A DNA stretch of 64,000 nucleotides from the NCBI GenBank assembly GCA_048262255.1, contig JBLXFH010000003.1, positions 434,001-498,000 of the forward strand. The letters are read 5' to 3'. The stretch comes from JABMNT01 sp048262255 (GTDB lineage: Bacteria > Pseudomonadota > Alphaproteobacteria > Rhodospirillales > Casp-alpha2). This document shows positions 63,981-64,000 of this stretch, piece after piece (position 1 is the stretch's first letter; each line of letters opens with the position of its first letter). The notes under the pieces are model-generated. The model worked only from the letters and a program-made list of their open reading frames with translations, did no database searches and had not been told where the DNA came from. The translations under genes and the position numbers were made by a program.

Positions 63981-64000
63981 TGGTACGTCAACCGGATAGT
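63981..64000 (-). repeat. Right terminal inverted repeat of the IS1595 element
   Basis: Reverse complement of the left repeat, 20 of 20 bases, ending at the last base of the window. Its true outer end may lie beyond. Confidence 0.95.

Larger units (their letters stand above)
61869..64000 (+). mobile_element. IS1595-family element with passenger genes (right end at the window edge)
   Basis: The element is bounded by perfect 20-base inverted repeats (61869-61888 and 63981-64000). It holds an ISXO2-like DDE transposase close to the left end and at least four small passenger genes. The element may extend a few bases outward on both sides, since the right repeat touches the window edge; target duplications therefore cannot be checked. 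IS1595 elements of the ISNwi1-type group are known to carry passenger genes. It interrupts the small gene at 61626. Confidence 0.85.

Overview
The window looks like a chromosomal stretch of an alphaproteobacterium of moderate GC content. The evidence is the fused ispDF gene, the gene order dusB-ntrB-ntrC-ntrY-ntrX-trkA-dat-hfq-hflX, the block of bc1-chaperone, DUF177, rpmF, plsX, fabH, ihfA and merR, and two GAAC-N7-GAAC LexA operators of the alphaproteobacterial type. The genus cannot be fixed from the sequence alone.

Layout. 1-5.3 kb: the start of an ankyrin-repeat protein (cut by the window edge), trmFO, a pentapeptide-repeat protein and a two-subunit CoA-transferase-like enzyme. 5.5-8.9 kb: two membrane histidine kinases with no response regulator beside them. 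8.9-13.3 kb: cytochrome c, a small membrane protein, a thioesterase and uvrA with an SOS box. 13.4-19.8 kb: CNT nucleoside transporter, an AT-rich HEPN-like gene, an RraA-family protein, hemerythrin, a PhyH-type dioxygenase, ssb and an MFS transporter. 19.9-28.2 kb: gyrA-coaD, tRNA-Lys, RidA, epoxide hydrolase, parE and a YciA-type thioesterase. 28.2-36.6 kb: a 27-residue membrane peptide under its own SOS box, a periplasmic protein, bamE, and the rpmF-plsX-fabH / ihfA-merR block, split by an inverted 698-residue membrane protein. 36.6-42.5 kb: tRNA-Pro followed by a surface-glycan gene group (epimerase, two glycosyltransferases, DegT aminotransferase, hexapeptide acyltransferase, Gfo/Idh/MocA oxidoreductase). 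42.5-46 kb: a candidate small RNA region, a thin 2Fe-2S protein, a STAS protein, an atypical receiver protein and ispDF. 46-59 kb: CcsA-like protein and the nitrogen-regulation superoperon down to hfq-hflX. 59-61 kb: uup. 61-64 kb: an accessory tail in which an IS1595-family element carrying passenger genes has inserted into another gene; the element reaches the right edge of the window.

The most interesting signals are (1) the previously unlisted 27-residue, single-membrane-span peptide at 28235-28318 (minus strand), with a strong Shine-Dalgarno and a perfect LexA operator, by analogy a SidA/TisB-like SOS peptide; (2) the IS1595-family element with perfect 20-bp inverted repeats and four small passenger genes, including a HEPN-like protein; (3) the inverted 698-residue membrane protein splitting a conserved housekeeping block; and (4) a possible small RNA with a Rho-independent terminator next to a consensus CRP-type palindrome near 42.6 kb.
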